Shown here piece after piece: positions 35,868 to 45,063 of a DNA stretch of 64,000 nucleotides. This DNA comes from Propionibacterium sp. oral taxon 192 str. F0372 (GTDB taxonomy: Bacteria; Actinomycetota; Actinomycetes; Propionibacteriales; Propionibacteriaceae). Every line of letters starts with the position of its first letter. The first letter of the stretch is position 1. The notes beneath the pieces are model-generated. The model saw only the letters and a list, made by a program, of their open reading frames with translations. It made no database searches and was not told the origin of the DNA. The stretch is taken from positions 747,698 through 811,697 of the forward strand of contig NZ_KE340297.1 of assembly GCF_000413315.1 (NCBI RefSeq). Reading direction: 5' to 3'. The position numbers were made by a program, and so were the translations under genes.

Positions 35868-36581
35868 ATGGCTGACGAAACCGTGGCCGCCGGACCGAGT
35901 TTGGTCAAGCGCCTGGCCGCAGAGTTCATCGGTACCGCTCTCCTGCTTGCCGTAATTATCGGCTCGGGCGCCCAGGCTCAGGCACTCCAGATTGCCAACA
36001 AGACTCCCTTCGCTGATCTCGGAATCCAGGTCCTCGTCGTGGCGGTGTGTACTGGCCCGGTGCTGACCGCCCTGATCTGGCTGTTCGGCCCGATCTCCGG
36101 GGCGTCTTTCAATCCGGTGGTGTCGATCATCGGTGGGCTGCTCGACCCGAAGAATGCCAAGTGGGGTGAGATCGGCGCTTACATCGTGGCTCAGCTGGCG
36201 GGTGCCTTCGTCGGTGCCGTGGTGACCCAGTTGATGTTCTCGTTGCCTGCAGTGGAGATCTCCACGACAGCCCGCAATACTCCCGGCTTGTGGATCGGCG
36301 AGGTGGTCGCGACCTTCGGTCTGATGCTGGTGGTCTTCGTCACCGGTCGTGCGGGAAATGGCCAGTACGTGCCGCTGGCCGTCGGCTTCTACATCCTGGG
36401 TGCGATCTTCTTTACCTCCTCGACGTCCTTCGCAAACCCGGCGGTGACCTTCGGGCGTATCTTCACTGACAGCCTGTGCGGCATCGCTCCGAGCTCTGTT
36501 CTGATGTTCATCCTGATGCAGCTCATCGGTGGCGGACTCGCCTTCGCAGTGATCAAGTTCCTGACTCCCGACCCCAAGTGA
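35868..36581 (+). CDS. MIP-family (aquaporin-like) channel
   Basis: 237 residues with six predicted membrane helices and two NPA-type boxes: SFNPVVS, an NPV variant, and SFANPAVTFGR. The second-half motif SSTSFANPAVTFGRIF is one I associate with a branch of actinobacterial MIP channels often placed near arsenic genes, rather than with GlpF or PduF; no ars gene is seen here. ATG 35868 is the best-placed of several. A 273-bp gap separates it from pduQ, so it may have its own promoter. Uptake of propanediol or glycerol is plausible from context. Confidence 0.82.
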   Translation: MADETVAAGPSLVKRLAAEFIGTALLLAVIIGSGAQAQALQIANKTPFADLGIQVLVVAVCTGPVLTALIWLFGPISGASFNPVVSIIGGLLDPKNAKWGEIGAYIVAQLAGAFVGAVVTQLMFSLPAVEISTTARNTPGLWIGEVVATFGLMLVVFVTGRAGNGQYVPLAVGFYILGAIFFTSSTSFANPAVTFGRIFTDSLCGIAPSSVLMFILMQLIGGGLAFAVIKFLTPDPK

Positions 36582-37389
36582 GCCACACGCACCCATGAGA
36601 TGGGGTCGGGCATCCACGATGGATACCCGGCCCCATTTCTCATGCTGAACCCATACCGAGTGGCGCGTGCTGAGGTCGATTACCCGCGGTAGCCGATCCA
36701 TAACCCACCGCGAACACCAAACAGACTGTGCCGTAATCTTTCGTCATGCAGCATCCTTCCCACCCGGGCTTTAATCCCGGACCACCTGCACCGGCGCAGG
36801 CCCCTCAACCTCAGTGGGGAAACCAACCCGCACAAATGCCCCATGCACCGCAAAAAGCACGCTCCGTTTTAGGGTTTATCCTGGTGCTGCTCGGTCTCAT
36901 TGGTTCGGTGGTGGGGTTCTCCTGCCCGTGGTACAAAGCTACACGTGGCAGACCACGGAAGGCAGGATAGGAGACATGGTGATCTCCGATTGGCAGAACG
37001 GCTGGCAGGTCGTCCACGCGTTGATGGATTCCAGCCTGGCACTGGGATTGCTGATGTACCTGAGCCTCGGGCTGGCCCTTGTTGGTGCTGTTCTGGCCAT
37101 CGTAAGCGCCGCGCGCTGTCTGACCAAGAGCAGCCAGGGAGTGAAAACGGCAGTGGTAAGCGGGTACGGGGTGATGCTGTTCATCGCCGGCGCCGCGGCA
37201 CCCGCGTTCTACTTTCTCAGCTCGGTTAGCACGACGAGTTGGGCGATATGGCTGCACTGCGTCGCCCTCGTGCTGTGCACGGTCGGAGAAATTCTCCTGA
37301 AGATAGCGCATTACCCCGCACAGCCTGTTTCTATGCAGCCTGGCTTTGCACAGCCCTTCACCACCGCCCAGCCCAACGGCTACCGCCTC
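36548..37389. repeat. Duplicated block, copy 1
   Basis: From the last codons of the MIP gene through the hairpin and a membrane-protein gene, this stretch is paralogous to 38449-39430 (offset 1901 bp at the left end). Similarity is near-complete around the hairpin and lower in the gene. Copy 1 lacks a Pro/Gln-rich stretch of about 40 codons present in copy 2. Genes at 37.5-38.3 kb separate the copies. Confidence 0.85.
36595..36643 (+). terminator. Hairpin terminator after the MIP gene
   Basis: The sequence from atgagatggggtcgggcatcca pairs with tggatacccggccccatttctcat with few mismatches around a 3-base loop. The stem is GC-rich with no strong T-run. It lies 14 bp after the MIP stop codon. 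Confidence 0.7.
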
Positions 37390-37413
37390 GCTGGTCAGGA
37401 CCGGAGACGGTGA
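36746..37413 (+). pseudogene. Frameshifted copy of the Pro/Gln-rich four-helix membrane protein
   Basis: The first frame (36746-36970) encodes QHPSHPGFNPGPPAPAQAPQ up to FSCPWYK, then leaves the reading frame. The second frame continues YTWQTTEGRIGDMVISDWQNGW with three more membrane helices to 37413. Comparison with the intact paralogue at 38.6-39.4 kb shows that one base is missing near 36934-36936, in a run of A. It is either a true single-base deletion or a homopolymer sequencing error. Confidence 0.75.
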
Positions 37414-37470
37414 TGAAACGTTGGTAGTGGGATCCCGTCGGCTATCCGCCGCCCATTCCCACAGGAGAAG

Positions 37471-37854
37471 GTGAATAGAAAAGCAATGAAGAACTTCAGT
37501 AACTCGGACAAGCAGAATCCATCCATTTCAGGATTCGAGAAAGAGCACCATTCCTCAACGGATTCGTTGGGATGGGTCACACTGGAATCGAGCCCCCAGG
37601 TCACAGTTCGCTTGTCCTCACGGACCGGCCTCAACAAGACAACGAGGGCCAGTTTGGAAGCCGCATTCACCGAAGCGTTGACTGCGCTCTTGGCGCAGGA
37701 CAGTCCATTCGCCCGTACCCTCGTCACCGGGATCCAGTCGCGGTTGGGTTTCGACGATGTGCAGGAGCAGTTGCTGGCCAGAGGAAAGGTTCTGCAGGAA
37801 CGAAGCTCCGCACTGCAGGACAGGATTGACCGACGGCGGGGTCGCCGAGCATGA
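37471..37854 (+). CDS. Hypothetical protein
   Basis: 127 residues, soluble, with no motif that I recognise. The C-terminal half is Arg/Gln-rich and probably helical (VQEQLLARGKVLQERSSA, then DRIDRRRGRRA). The start is unclear: GTG 37471 is only three bases after aggag, while ATG 37486 is rather far from it. It overlaps the next gene by ATGA, so the two probably work together. It lies between the two copies of a duplicated block. Confidence 0.6.
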   Translation: MNRKAMKNFSNSDKQNPSISGFEKEHHSSTDSLGWVTLESSPQVTVRLSSRTGLNKTTRASLEAAFTEALTALLAQDSPFARTLVTGIQSRLGFDDVQEQLLARGKVLQERSSALQDRIDRRRGRRA

Positions 37855-38330
37855 TTCGCGCCACGTACCCTCGCGTCCTTATTCTGGGAGGGATTGGTCT
37901 GGTCTGCGCCGCCATCGCTCTCGTGAGAGTTCTTCAGATTCTGGTCCGATCCTTCACGTGGGGCAACATCTTCACACTGGCTATCGTCGTGACCTGGGGA
38001 CTGTTCGGGTTGATGTACGTGGTACGTTCACGGGTTCGCCTGTCCGTGACTGCCGACGGCGTGGAACAACTGGGCTTCAGCGGTTGGCGGTTGTCCTGGC
38101 ACGAGATCCAAGCCGCTTGGATCACTGACTCCGAGTTCGTCATCAAACCCACCAAGCGCGCTCTCCAACGGAACAGGATCCGCGATGCCGCGTGGTGGAG
38201 CCGCATGTTCGCTGCGGGTCGACATGAGCGCCGGGTCATCGTTTTCTCTCACCCGGTCATTGACGCATCTGCCATGCAGTACCTTCTGGAACACGATACG
38301 CAATACATTCCGCCTGCCCCGAGCAGTTAG
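37851..38330 (+). CDS. Small membrane protein with PH-like cytoplasmic part
   Basis: 159 residues. Two hydrophobic helices (about 8-30 and 38-60) are followed by RVRLSVTADGVEQLGF and LSWHEIQAAWI, which resemble the start of bacterial PH-like domains found after two membrane helices. It is translationally coupled to the 127-residue protein upstream. Function is unknown. Confidence 0.65.
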   Translation: MIRATYPRVLILGGIGLVCAAIALVRVLQILVRSFTWGNIFTLAIVVTWGLFGLMYVVRSRVRLSVTADGVEQLGFSGWRLSWHEIQAAWITDSEFVIKPTKRALQRNRIRDAAWWSRMFAAGRHERRVIVFSHPVIDASAMQYLLEHDTQYIPPAPSS

Positions 38331-38448
38331 CAGTTCCGCTGAGGAGGTAGGTCGTAGCAGACCTGGACCAGTGAGGTGCGGGTGGGGTCTGATCTGTGTC
38401 GCATCACCACAGCGGCGCAGAACGAAGCCGGATATCAGCACCCCTACC

Positions 38449-39430
38449 AGTGATCAGGTTCCTGACTCCCGAACCCAAGTGAGCCACACACACCCATGAG
38501 ATGGGGTCGGGCATCCACGATGGATACCCGGCCCCATTTCTCATGCTGAACCCATACCGAGTGGCGCGTGCTAAGGCCAATCACCCGCGGTAGCCGATCC
38601 ATACCCCACCACGAACACCAGGACGGCTGCACCGTAAGCTTTCGTCATGCAGCATCCTTCCCACCCGGGCTTTATTCCCGGACCACCTGCACCGACGCAA
38701 GCCCCACAACCTCAATGGGGAAACCAACCCACACAAATGCCCCATCCACCGCAGCAACAGATGTATTACCCGCAGTCACAGGCGTCATGGCCACAACAGC
38801 AGGCCCCTTACCCACAGCGAGCGATCTCACCTCAGATGGCCCCGGCCCCGTGGGGCAATCAGCCGGTTCCCGCACCTGTCAGTTCACCGGCCCACGGCGG
38901 AAAGGCACGCTCCGGCGTGGGGTTTGTCCTGGTGCTGCTCGGCATCGTTGGTTCGGCGGTGGGGTTCTTCTGCCCGTGGTATAGGAACTACACGTGGGAG
39001 CCAATGGACGGTGGTGGGATAGGCATGGTGCCCGCCGATTGGCGGAACGGCTGGCAGCACATCCAAGCACTGATGGGTTTCAATCCAGCCATGGGATTGC
39101 TGATGTACCTGAGCCTCGGGCTAGCCGTTCTTGGTGCTGTTCTGGCCATCGCAGGTGCCGCGCGCTGTTTGGCCAAGGGCGGTCGGGCAGCGAAAGCGGT
39201 AGCAATAATCGGTTCCGTGGTGGGTCTGGTCGCCGCCGGTGCCGTGGCACCCGGGTTCTATTTCTTCAACTCGGGTGACATGACGAACTGGGCGACGTGG
39301 TTGTATGGCTTCGCCTTCGCGCTGTGCTTAGTTGGCGCAATTCTCCTGAAGACGACGCGCTACCCCGCACAGCCTGTTCCCATGCAGCCTGGCTTTACAC
39401 AGCCCTTCGCTGCCCAACCCAACGGCTACC
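38449..39430. repeat. Duplicated block, copy 2
   Basis: It begins with a relic of the MIP gene tail (agtgatca, then gttcctgactcccga and cccaagtgagcc) that no longer has a gene body upstream. This shows the duplication arose from the copy at 36.5 kb and included the end of the MIP gene, the hairpin and the membrane-protein gene. Confidence 0.85.
38496..38544 (+). terminator. Duplicated hairpin
   Basis: It is the same hairpin as at 36595-36643, offset 1901 bp. It follows the 159-residue gene by about 165 bp and precedes the intact membrane-protein gene, so it may now end transcription from the small operon. Confidence 0.6.
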
Positions 39431-39435
39431 GCTGA
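38647..39435 (+). CDS. Four-helix membrane protein with Pro/Gln-rich N-terminus
   Basis: 262 residues. Residues 1-90 are Pro/Gln-rich (QHPSHPGFIPGPPAPTQAPQ, then Gln/Tyr/Pro repeats) and probably disordered. Four membrane helices follow: GFVLVLLGIVGSAVGFFCPW, LLMYLSLGLAVLGAVLAI, IIGSVVGLVAAGAVAPGF and WLYGFAFALCLVGAILL. The C-terminus repeats a QP-x-PMQPGF motif. This is the intact copy of a duplicated gene whose sister is frameshifted. No function is known. Confidence 0.75.
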   Translation: MQHPSHPGFIPGPPAPTQAPQPQWGNQPTQMPHPPQQQMYYPQSQASWPQQQAPYPQRAISPQMAPAPWGNQPVPAPVSSPAHGGKARSGVGFVLVLLGIVGSAVGFFCPWYRNYTWEPMDGGGIGMVPADWRNGWQHIQALMGFNPAMGLLMYLSLGLAVLGAVLAIAGAARCLAKGGRAAKAVAIIGSVVGLVAAGAVAPGFYFFNSGDMTNWATWLYGFAFALCLVGAILLKTTRYPAQPVPMQPGFTQPFAAQPNGYR

Positions 39436-39556
39436 GATCTTTTCGTGGCGATTCCTGCTGCCACGATCATCGGGTCTGTCTACAGACTCACTCCCGAGGT
39501 TCCTCAGGTTTGACCATCAACGCTCACCCACGAACGAGGCCGGGTGGGCGACGAGG

Positions 39557-41776
39557 TCACTTCTCCGTTGCCTTGTTGTCGCTTGTCATCTTCGCGGCTT
39601 CCTGGCCCTTGAGGACGAGCCGCATGATAATACTGGGGCGAGACGTCGTCGCCAGCAAGCCTAGGTCTTCATCATTGAGACCGGTGCGCTCTTGACCTCC
39701 CTTTTTCCAGTACTCTTCCAGTTCATCGAGTACCTCCGAGGCCTTTTTGCTCAGCCGTTCCCGACTGAGCCATGTCTTGTCGGTGAGCCCCAGACGTTCC
39801 GCGATGACCCGAGACACTCCACCGAACCCTCCCGCAATATAGAGTGGTTTCCCAGCCTTCACCGCCATCCATACTTCTTCCAGGATGCCGGGAAGTTTAT
39901 CCTCAGATTTATCATCGTGATGAAACCGACCACCCATAACAATTTGAATATCGCTTTCTTTGATCAGGACTTCTCTCATTTTAGTCAAGCACTCATGGTT
40001 GGGGTGATTTTCTGCAGGATAGTCGCCTCTAAACAAGACCTCGCGAGCAGAATCTAGATCCCTGCAATTGCCATCTGGGTCAGCAACAAAGAACTTCACA
40101 TCGGGATAGAAACGATCCTGGAGTACGTCAAGACGATCAGCTATCTCCTTGCTATATTTACTCCATGCAAAAAAATTTTCAAAGACTGGTCGACATCCCG
40201 TATCGTCCGGTTCAGTCTCATCAGACCCTTCCTTCGGATCTCTGATGCCATTACCGTAACGCTTCGCCTCCTCGCCGAGCACAAGCATGAGATCATGCGG
40301 TTTGTCCTCATCAAACAACCGGCCTCCATAAACGAGAGTCCCGCCTTGAACAAACACATGGCGCGCAAGCTCAGCAACAGCACTGTCCATATGCATCGCA
40401 TCCATACCCATTCTTCGCAGGTCATCACTCATCGATGCCGAGATTCCAATCCTCACCCCACAAAGACTGCCAGCCGACACAGGAATCTGAGGATCAGATC
40501 CTATTTGAAGAGAACCTCCACGAGTATCCAGTTCTCGTGGTGTCACGATCGTGAGTTTCGATTTTTTGAAGCCTGCCAGATTGCTCATTTCTCGAAGAAT
40601 TTCCCATTCCTCGGAAGTGATTGGCGGATCGGGATGCAACACCCACAAGTGACGATCCTCGCCAAGTCGCTTCTTCTTCTGCAACCAATCCATAATGGTG
40701 GTAGGCTCAGGCGCACGCAAAGACACCCAGTCAAAATTTGCCCTCACGTAGGCCTCCACCGTATACTCCCAGACCGCCTTTTTGAGGCACTCATCAACCA
40801 GACGCAGAAGTGCACGCAACACAGCGTCCCTCTGCGGAACATCAGCATCTTCCTCCTCATGCGCAATCGCATCAGCATCTTCCTCCTGAGGCGCAATCGC
40901 ATCAGCATTACCAACAGGGAATGCAGGGAAGGGGATCGTCGGAACATTATCGAGCATGAAGCACCCATACTGATCTCCGCTCGATAAGGCAGAAAGAGCA
41001 ACGATGGGGACCTCGTTCTGCTTGGCAAGCCGGACCTCTCGCTGAGTCCAGCGTCGTTTCGAATAATGATCCGTGCGCACCACGAGCAGGGCTCGCTTAG
41101 ACGCCTCCGAATCAATTTTTTCTTTCCATTGCGTGGTAGTCTGAATACTCTCCGCGTCGAAGAACCTACCCAATCTAGTCCTTTGCAACTCCTTCCTGAC
41201 GAGCTCAGCCACATCAGGCGCATCAGATCCAAGCTGCCTAGTATGACTTATAAATACTTTTAACGGCTCCAAGTCATTCTCCCCGTTGCTCTCATTCGTC
41301 ACTTGACGAGCAACAACATGTCCCACTTCAAGAGAAAGCATATACCGATCTGATACATCCGCTGCGCATCCACTCTTGTCATAGTCAATATCAAGCCCGA
41401 TCGACTCTCTATCCCTCCAGATGGCCTGCTTCTTTTTCATTAATTTCAAGGGATCAGAGACCAACTCGACACCACCGGCACAAACTGGACAGATGATGAA
41501 TCTCGTATTACTTGGAGGGCAGTTCTCCCGTTGAAGGAGATTATTGAGATACTTGCCCCATTTAGTAGTCTTATCACATGCAGCCTCGTCCAGTTGTCGT
41601 GACATAACCGGAATGACAACTGTCAGCGCAGCCGGTTGACGGCCATCCTCAATGACAGGAAGCGGAAGACCATCTGGATCATCCCATCCCTTGCTGCGAG
41701 CGAAGACCTGGATACCTTCCCCGGCGAGACCAGAGAAGGCATCGGAATGATAGTGGTTCAGCAGGGAACTGCACAA
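39557..41776 (-). CDS. TIR-SLOG protein, probable NAD-directed defence effector
   Basis: 739 residues from TTG 41776. Residues 172-263 are a TIR domain: PLKVFISHTRQLGSDA, FFDAESI, and SKRRWTQREVRLA with Glu247 at the NADase position. Residues 291-312 hold two acidic ADAIA-x-x-EED repeats. Residues 441-660 fit a SLOG domain: VRIGISASMS, GGTLVYGGRLF, IQIVMGGRFHH and YIAGGFGGVSR. In other defence systems SLOG domains bind NAD-derived signals and TIR domains cleave NAD+. The N-terminal 100 residues are a damaged sensor-like domain: an in-frame TGA (41783-41785) lies just upstream and the homologous start of the domain is missing. No CBASS or Thoeris partner adjoins. Confidence 0.7.
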   Translation of the reverse strand: MCSSLLNHYHSDAFSGLAGEGIQVFARSKGWDDPDGLPLPVIEDGRQPAALTVVIPVMSRQLDEAACDKTTKWGKYLNNLLQRENCPPSNTRFIICPVCAGGVELVSDPLKLMKKKQAIWRDRESIGLDIDYDKSGCAADVSDRYMLSLEVGHVVARQVTNESNGENDLEPLKVFISHTRQLGSDAPDVAELVRKELQRTRLGRFFDAESIQTTTQWKEKIDSEASKRALLVVRTDHYSKRRWTQREVRLAKQNEVPIVALSALSSGDQYGCFMLDNVPTIPFPAFPVGNADAIAPQEEDADAIAHEEEDADVPQRDAVLRALLRLVDECLKKAVWEYTVEAYVRANFDWVSLRAPEPTTIMDWLQKKKRLGEDRHLWVLHPDPPITSEEWEILREMSNLAGFKKSKLTIVTPRELDTRGGSLQIGSDPQIPVSAGSLCGVRIGISASMSDDLRRMGMDAMHMDSAVAELARHVFVQGGTLVYGGRLFDEDKPHDLMLVLGEEAKRYGNGIRDPKEGSDETEPDDTGCRPVFENFFAWSKYSKEIADRLDVLQDRFYPDVKFFVADPDGNCRDLDSAREVLFRGDYPAENHPNHECLTKMREVLIKESDIQIVMGGRFHHDDKSEDKLPGILEEVWMAVKAGKPLYIAGGFGGVSRVIAERLGLTDKTWLSRERLSKKASEVLDELEEYWKKGGQERTGLNDEDLGLLATTSRPSIIMRLVLKGQEAAKMTSDNKATEK

Positions 41777-42600
41777 GCCCTTTCACCACAAGACCTGCGA
41801 GTTCTGATACGCGACGAGTTGCCATCAGCTTATGTCTCATCCTCATCCAACCCCGTGAGGCTTGGGTTGTCAATTCTTTGATCTCGTCAACGAGATCGCG
41901 GCATCCGGTACTCCTGTCTATAGGAACTGATGGCTTGCAGCAACACCGGAAGCGTGAACTCCAGATTGAGAAGGGTGGCGAGCAAGGCCACAGTTCCACC
42001 AAGCCCGTCGGCCACGTAAAGTCAAGTGTGCAGGGCTTCCTCCTGATAGGCGCAGGATGGCCGAAAAGGGTGCTGGTTCTGTCGGCAACCGGATGGGGTC
42101 CCCGATCACGCCATCGGCTGTGTGGATGGGGGCAGGTTGGCTGTCGCGCTCAGGGGTCACGGCATGGGATCGTCCATAGACTTCGATGGCGCTCCCAGCC
42201 AGTCCAGCGAAAGCCTCCGAATGGTAGTGCCGGAACAAGGCATCACAGACGCCTTCACCTTCTGTATCATCCGGATGCCACAGGACGAAGACATCAAGCA
42301 GGGTCGGGGCAGGTGCACTGACCCGTTGAGATCCGAGGGCAGGCGAGACCATAGCCACATGCTAGTTGGCGCGCTCCTTGCTGACCAGTGCACGACGGGA
42401 TTCAGCCTGAAAAGCCTGGGTGGGCTGTGCGTGCTTCACGACAAAGTAAAGCCTGGTCAGCACAGTTCACGTCTCGCCATCGACGTTTGGCTCGCAAACC
42501 AAAGGCTGAGATTGGAAGAGCTCTGAATAAGTTTTCGAGAACAACACGTTCGATGGTGACCGATCACCAACTACAGATTCTACCTCACGCGTTCAATGGT
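41777..42600. other. Degenerate stretch upstream of the TIR-SLOG gene
   Basis: Coding fragments in different minus-strand frames are broken by stops. One is the paralogue fragment at 41918-42358. Another (about 41886-42020) encodes DGLGGTVALLATLLNLEF and more before a stop, and has protein-like composition. Nothing convincing is seen from 42361 to 42600. The pattern is that of decaying tandem defence genes. Confidence 0.5.
41918..42358 (-). pseudogene. Fragment of a paralogue of the TIR-SLOG N-terminal domain
   Basis: The frame encodes LDVFVLWHPDDTEGEGVCDA followed by LFRHYHSEAFAGLAGSAIEVY. This matches the start of the neighbouring 739-residue protein (LLNHYHSDAFSGLAGEGIQVF). After about residue 75 the likeness ends and composition turns Arg/Ser/Pro-rich, as in a wrong frame. 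It seems to be the front part of a second copy, cut short, and it shows what the intact N-terminus of the family looks like. Confidence 0.6.
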
Positions 42601-43551
42601 TCACGCTTTCTGTGGTACGTAGCCGGATAGTTGGTCGGAGTATTTCATCATGTCGCCGGTGTCTGTGGTGCCTGCTTCCCAGAACAGCTCGTTGCCTTTT
42701 TGGTAGAAATCGATCGAGATCATCGCAGATTGGTTGAGGTTGGGGTTGTTCCGCACCCCGGACACGGCAGCGGCGATGTCTGCTGCATCATATTCGTCGA
42801 GGTTGAAGGTGATCGTCGCGTCTTGGGGGAAATCCTTGTCATCGCAGAACATGGGGAATAACGTGGAGGGCTCGTCCCATCTAATACTCGTTCTTGCTAG
42901 GCAGGGTTCCCCTAACGTGTTGGTGACCTGTAGTCCACCGATTTGGAGGCTATGATCGCCTTCAAAACCGTATGAGAAGGTTTGGATTTCTGCGGAACCG
43001 AAGTAGTCAGTGTATGCTTTCTTGAAGGCTTCCACGTCGGAGGCTGACTCGAAATCAAGAGCCGGAAGAAACGCGGGCTGGCCATCAAGCTTCGACCGTT
43101 CATGCAACTTCCGGATTCCGGGCTCACCCTTCTTATCACAGTCGACTCTGGTTTCGATCTTCCCGGACGGCCCCACCCGGGCATCAACCCGGGTAGACGT
43201 GCAGTTCTCCTCCTTGAAAACAGCCCTAGCCTCAGCCACAAGAGCATCCACTCCAAACCTGTCAAGATCGACTGGACCAGACGATGGGAAAGGCTGATCC
43301 CGATCCTCGGTGACCAGCTCACCAGAGCCGAACCATGTCGAGGTCAATCGGCCATCACGAACCCATTCGACTGACACAAGTGTGTTCGGCACATCATCCA
43401 GCTCGCCAACCCTCAAAGCGACAATCTGCCTGCCGCCGATCTCAGCCAAAATCTTGTCCAACTGCTCATGGACATCCATCTGAAACAACCGACACCCCGA
43501 CAACAAAGACACCACACCCACCACCGCCAACACCACACACCAAAACCGCAT
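42601..43551 (-). CDS. Predicted lipoprotein of unknown function
   Basis: 316 residues. The N-terminus has a hydrophobic signal ending in the lipobox LLSGC, so the mature protein should be attached to the outer face of the membrane. The rest is soluble and acidic, with several Cys residues (such as DCDKKGE, EPCLART, FCDDKD). ATG 43551 is seven bases after gggagag. It lies 29 bp after eutA on the same strand and might be co-transcribed, but it is not a known eut gene. No family is recognised. Confidence 0.75.
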   Translation of the reverse strand: MRFWCVVLAVVGVVSLLSGCRLFQMDVHEQLDKILAEIGGRQIVALRVGELDDVPNTLVSVEWVRDGRLTSTWFGSGELVTEDRDQPFPSSGPVDLDRFGVDALVAEARAVFKEENCTSTRVDARVGPSGKIETRVDCDKKGEPGIRKLHERSKLDGQPAFLPALDFESASDVEAFKKAYTDYFGSAEIQTFSYGFEGDHSLQIGGLQVTNTLGEPCLARTSIRWDEPSTLFPMFCDDKDFPQDATITFNLDEYDAADIAAAVSGVRNNPNLNQSAMISIDFYQKGNELFWEAGTTDTGDMMKYSDQLSGYVPQKA

Positions 43552-43580
43552 CACACCACTCTCCCATCACCACACACTAG

Positions 43581-45017
43581 TCAAACATTGAAAACCAGCG
43601 TCTTCACCACCACCGGCACGGCACGACCGTCACCAACCGGAAGACCGATGTCGATGTAATCACCAAGAGCGGTGTGCACCCCGTCGATGCAGATCAGGTC
43701 GTCCTGGCGGCCACGCTTCACCGCCAGCGACTGCCCGAGCACCTTCGCTCGGTCGTGCTCCAGCACCACCACCAGCGGTTCCGGGCCCTCCAGCACCGAC
43801 CGGGCGCCGGCGATGATCGCGTCGGCCAGATCCTGCACCGCGGCAAACGAATCCAAACCCGCACCGGTCATGGCGATGGCCACGCTGCGCGACGGGTCAT
43901 CGGGGTGATGCAGGCGTAACCGTTCGTCGATGGTTCGCGACAAGGCGAGGGAATCGGCGGTCTCCTCGTCGTCGATCCTGATGATCGGCACATTGAGCAT
44001 TGGCAGCAGCCCAGCCGCATAGGAGATGGTCGAACCGGAGATATCCGTGGTGTGTACCCCGGCGCCAACCACCGTCGCGCCGATGGTCTCGACCCCATGG
44101 AAACGTTCCACGAGAGAAAACGCGGAATCTTCGGCGATGGCCCGGCCCAGCAGCGGGCCGATATCCCCGTAGCGGAAGGGATCGCCAAGCTCGGGGGCGT
44201 CGATCAGATCAGCCACTCCACCGGAGAAGGAGATCACCTTCGGGGCGATCGACGACGCCAGCGGCACCCCATCGTTGGTGTACATCAGCGGCTGCATCTC
44301 ATCGGGAGGCACCAGACCGATACCCATCGCCAGCTGGCGGGCCATCACCCTAGTCAGCGCGCGCAACCGCTCCATGTCTGGGCGGTCGCCAACCTCAATC
44401 GTGATCCGGTTCGCCTCGGCCAGGCGCTTGGTGGCCCGCGAGATGTAGGAGATACGCCCGTCGGTGATACGCACCAGCCGCCCACCGATATCAAGACAGG
44501 ATGTCCCCAGCAGTTTCCCGTGCTGGTAGGCGGCGATATTCGTCGTTCCGCCGCCGATGTCCAAATTGGCGATCACCTGGTGGTTCACCAGTTCCCGCGA
44601 CCACGTATCGATGCCAGCCCCGCGCGCAGCGAGCACTGATTCCAATTGCGGCCCAGCGGTGGCGACGACGAACTCCCCGGCCAGGCTCGACAACGCCTCC
44701 AGCACCGAGGCCGCATTGTCCGCGCGGGCCGTCTCGCCAGTGATGATCGCGGCCCCAGTACCGATATCAGCGGGGGTGAACCCGCCATTGCGATATTCCT
44801 GCTCGACGATCGCCCGCAACGCCTCCACGTCGATCAACTCCGGGCTGATCAACGGAGTCATATGGATCTTTGACCGGTGAACGACGGTTTTGCCGACGAT
44901 CTCGACCCGCGGCACGACAAAAGCCCCGGCGACGTTCTCAATGGTCAACTCGGAGAAAACCAGCTGCGTGGTGGAGGTGCCGACGTCGATGCCGACGCTG
45001 AGGATCTTGTCGCTCAC
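43581..45017 (-). CDS. eutA: Ethanolamine ammonia-lyase reactivase
   Basis: 478 residues of the EutA family with an ASKHA fold: LSVGIDVGTSTTQLVFS, IANLDIGGGTTNIAAYQ, KVISFSGGVADLI and VGAGVHTTDISGSTISY. It uses ATP to swap inactive cobalamin out of ethanolamine ammonia-lyase. It starts at GTG 45017. Unlike most eut operons, where eutA precedes eutBC, here it is the last recognised eut gene, after pta. Confidence 0.94.
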   Translation of the reverse strand: MSDKILSVGIDVGTSTTQLVFSELTIENVAGAFVVPRVEIVGKTVVHRSKIHMTPLISPELIDVEALRAIVEQEYRNGGFTPADIGTGAAIITGETARADNAASVLEALSSLAGEFVVATAGPQLESVLAARGAGIDTWSRELVNHQVIANLDIGGGTTNIAAYQHGKLLGTSCLDIGGRLVRITDGRISYISRATKRLAEANRITIEVGDRPDMERLRALTRVMARQLAMGIGLVPPDEMQPLMYTNDGVPLASSIAPKVISFSGGVADLIDAPELGDPFRYGDIGPLLGRAIAEDSAFSLVERFHGVETIGATVVGAGVHTTDISGSTISYAAGLLPMLNVPIIRIDDEETADSLALSRTIDERLRLHHPDDPSRSVAIAMTGAGLDSFAAVQDLADAIIAGARSVLEGPEPLVVVLEHDRAKVLGQSLAVKRGRQDDLICIDGVHTALGDYIDIGLPVGDGRAVPVVVKTLVFNV

Positions 45018-45063
45018 CGCCCCACCCCTCCCGGTCCGCGGATGACCGCCCAGCCCGGGCTCA

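Noticed and set aside
35373-36701. Open frame of 442 codons on the minus strand opposite pduQ and the MIP channel gene
   Set aside because: It covers two recognised genes and an intergenic region; composition is His/Gln/Arg-rich, not protein-like.
40847-40920. Short tandem DNA repeat that might be a CRISPR remnant
   Set aside because: It is an in-frame coding repeat (two acidic decapeptides) in the TIR-SLOG gene, with no spacers and no cas genes.
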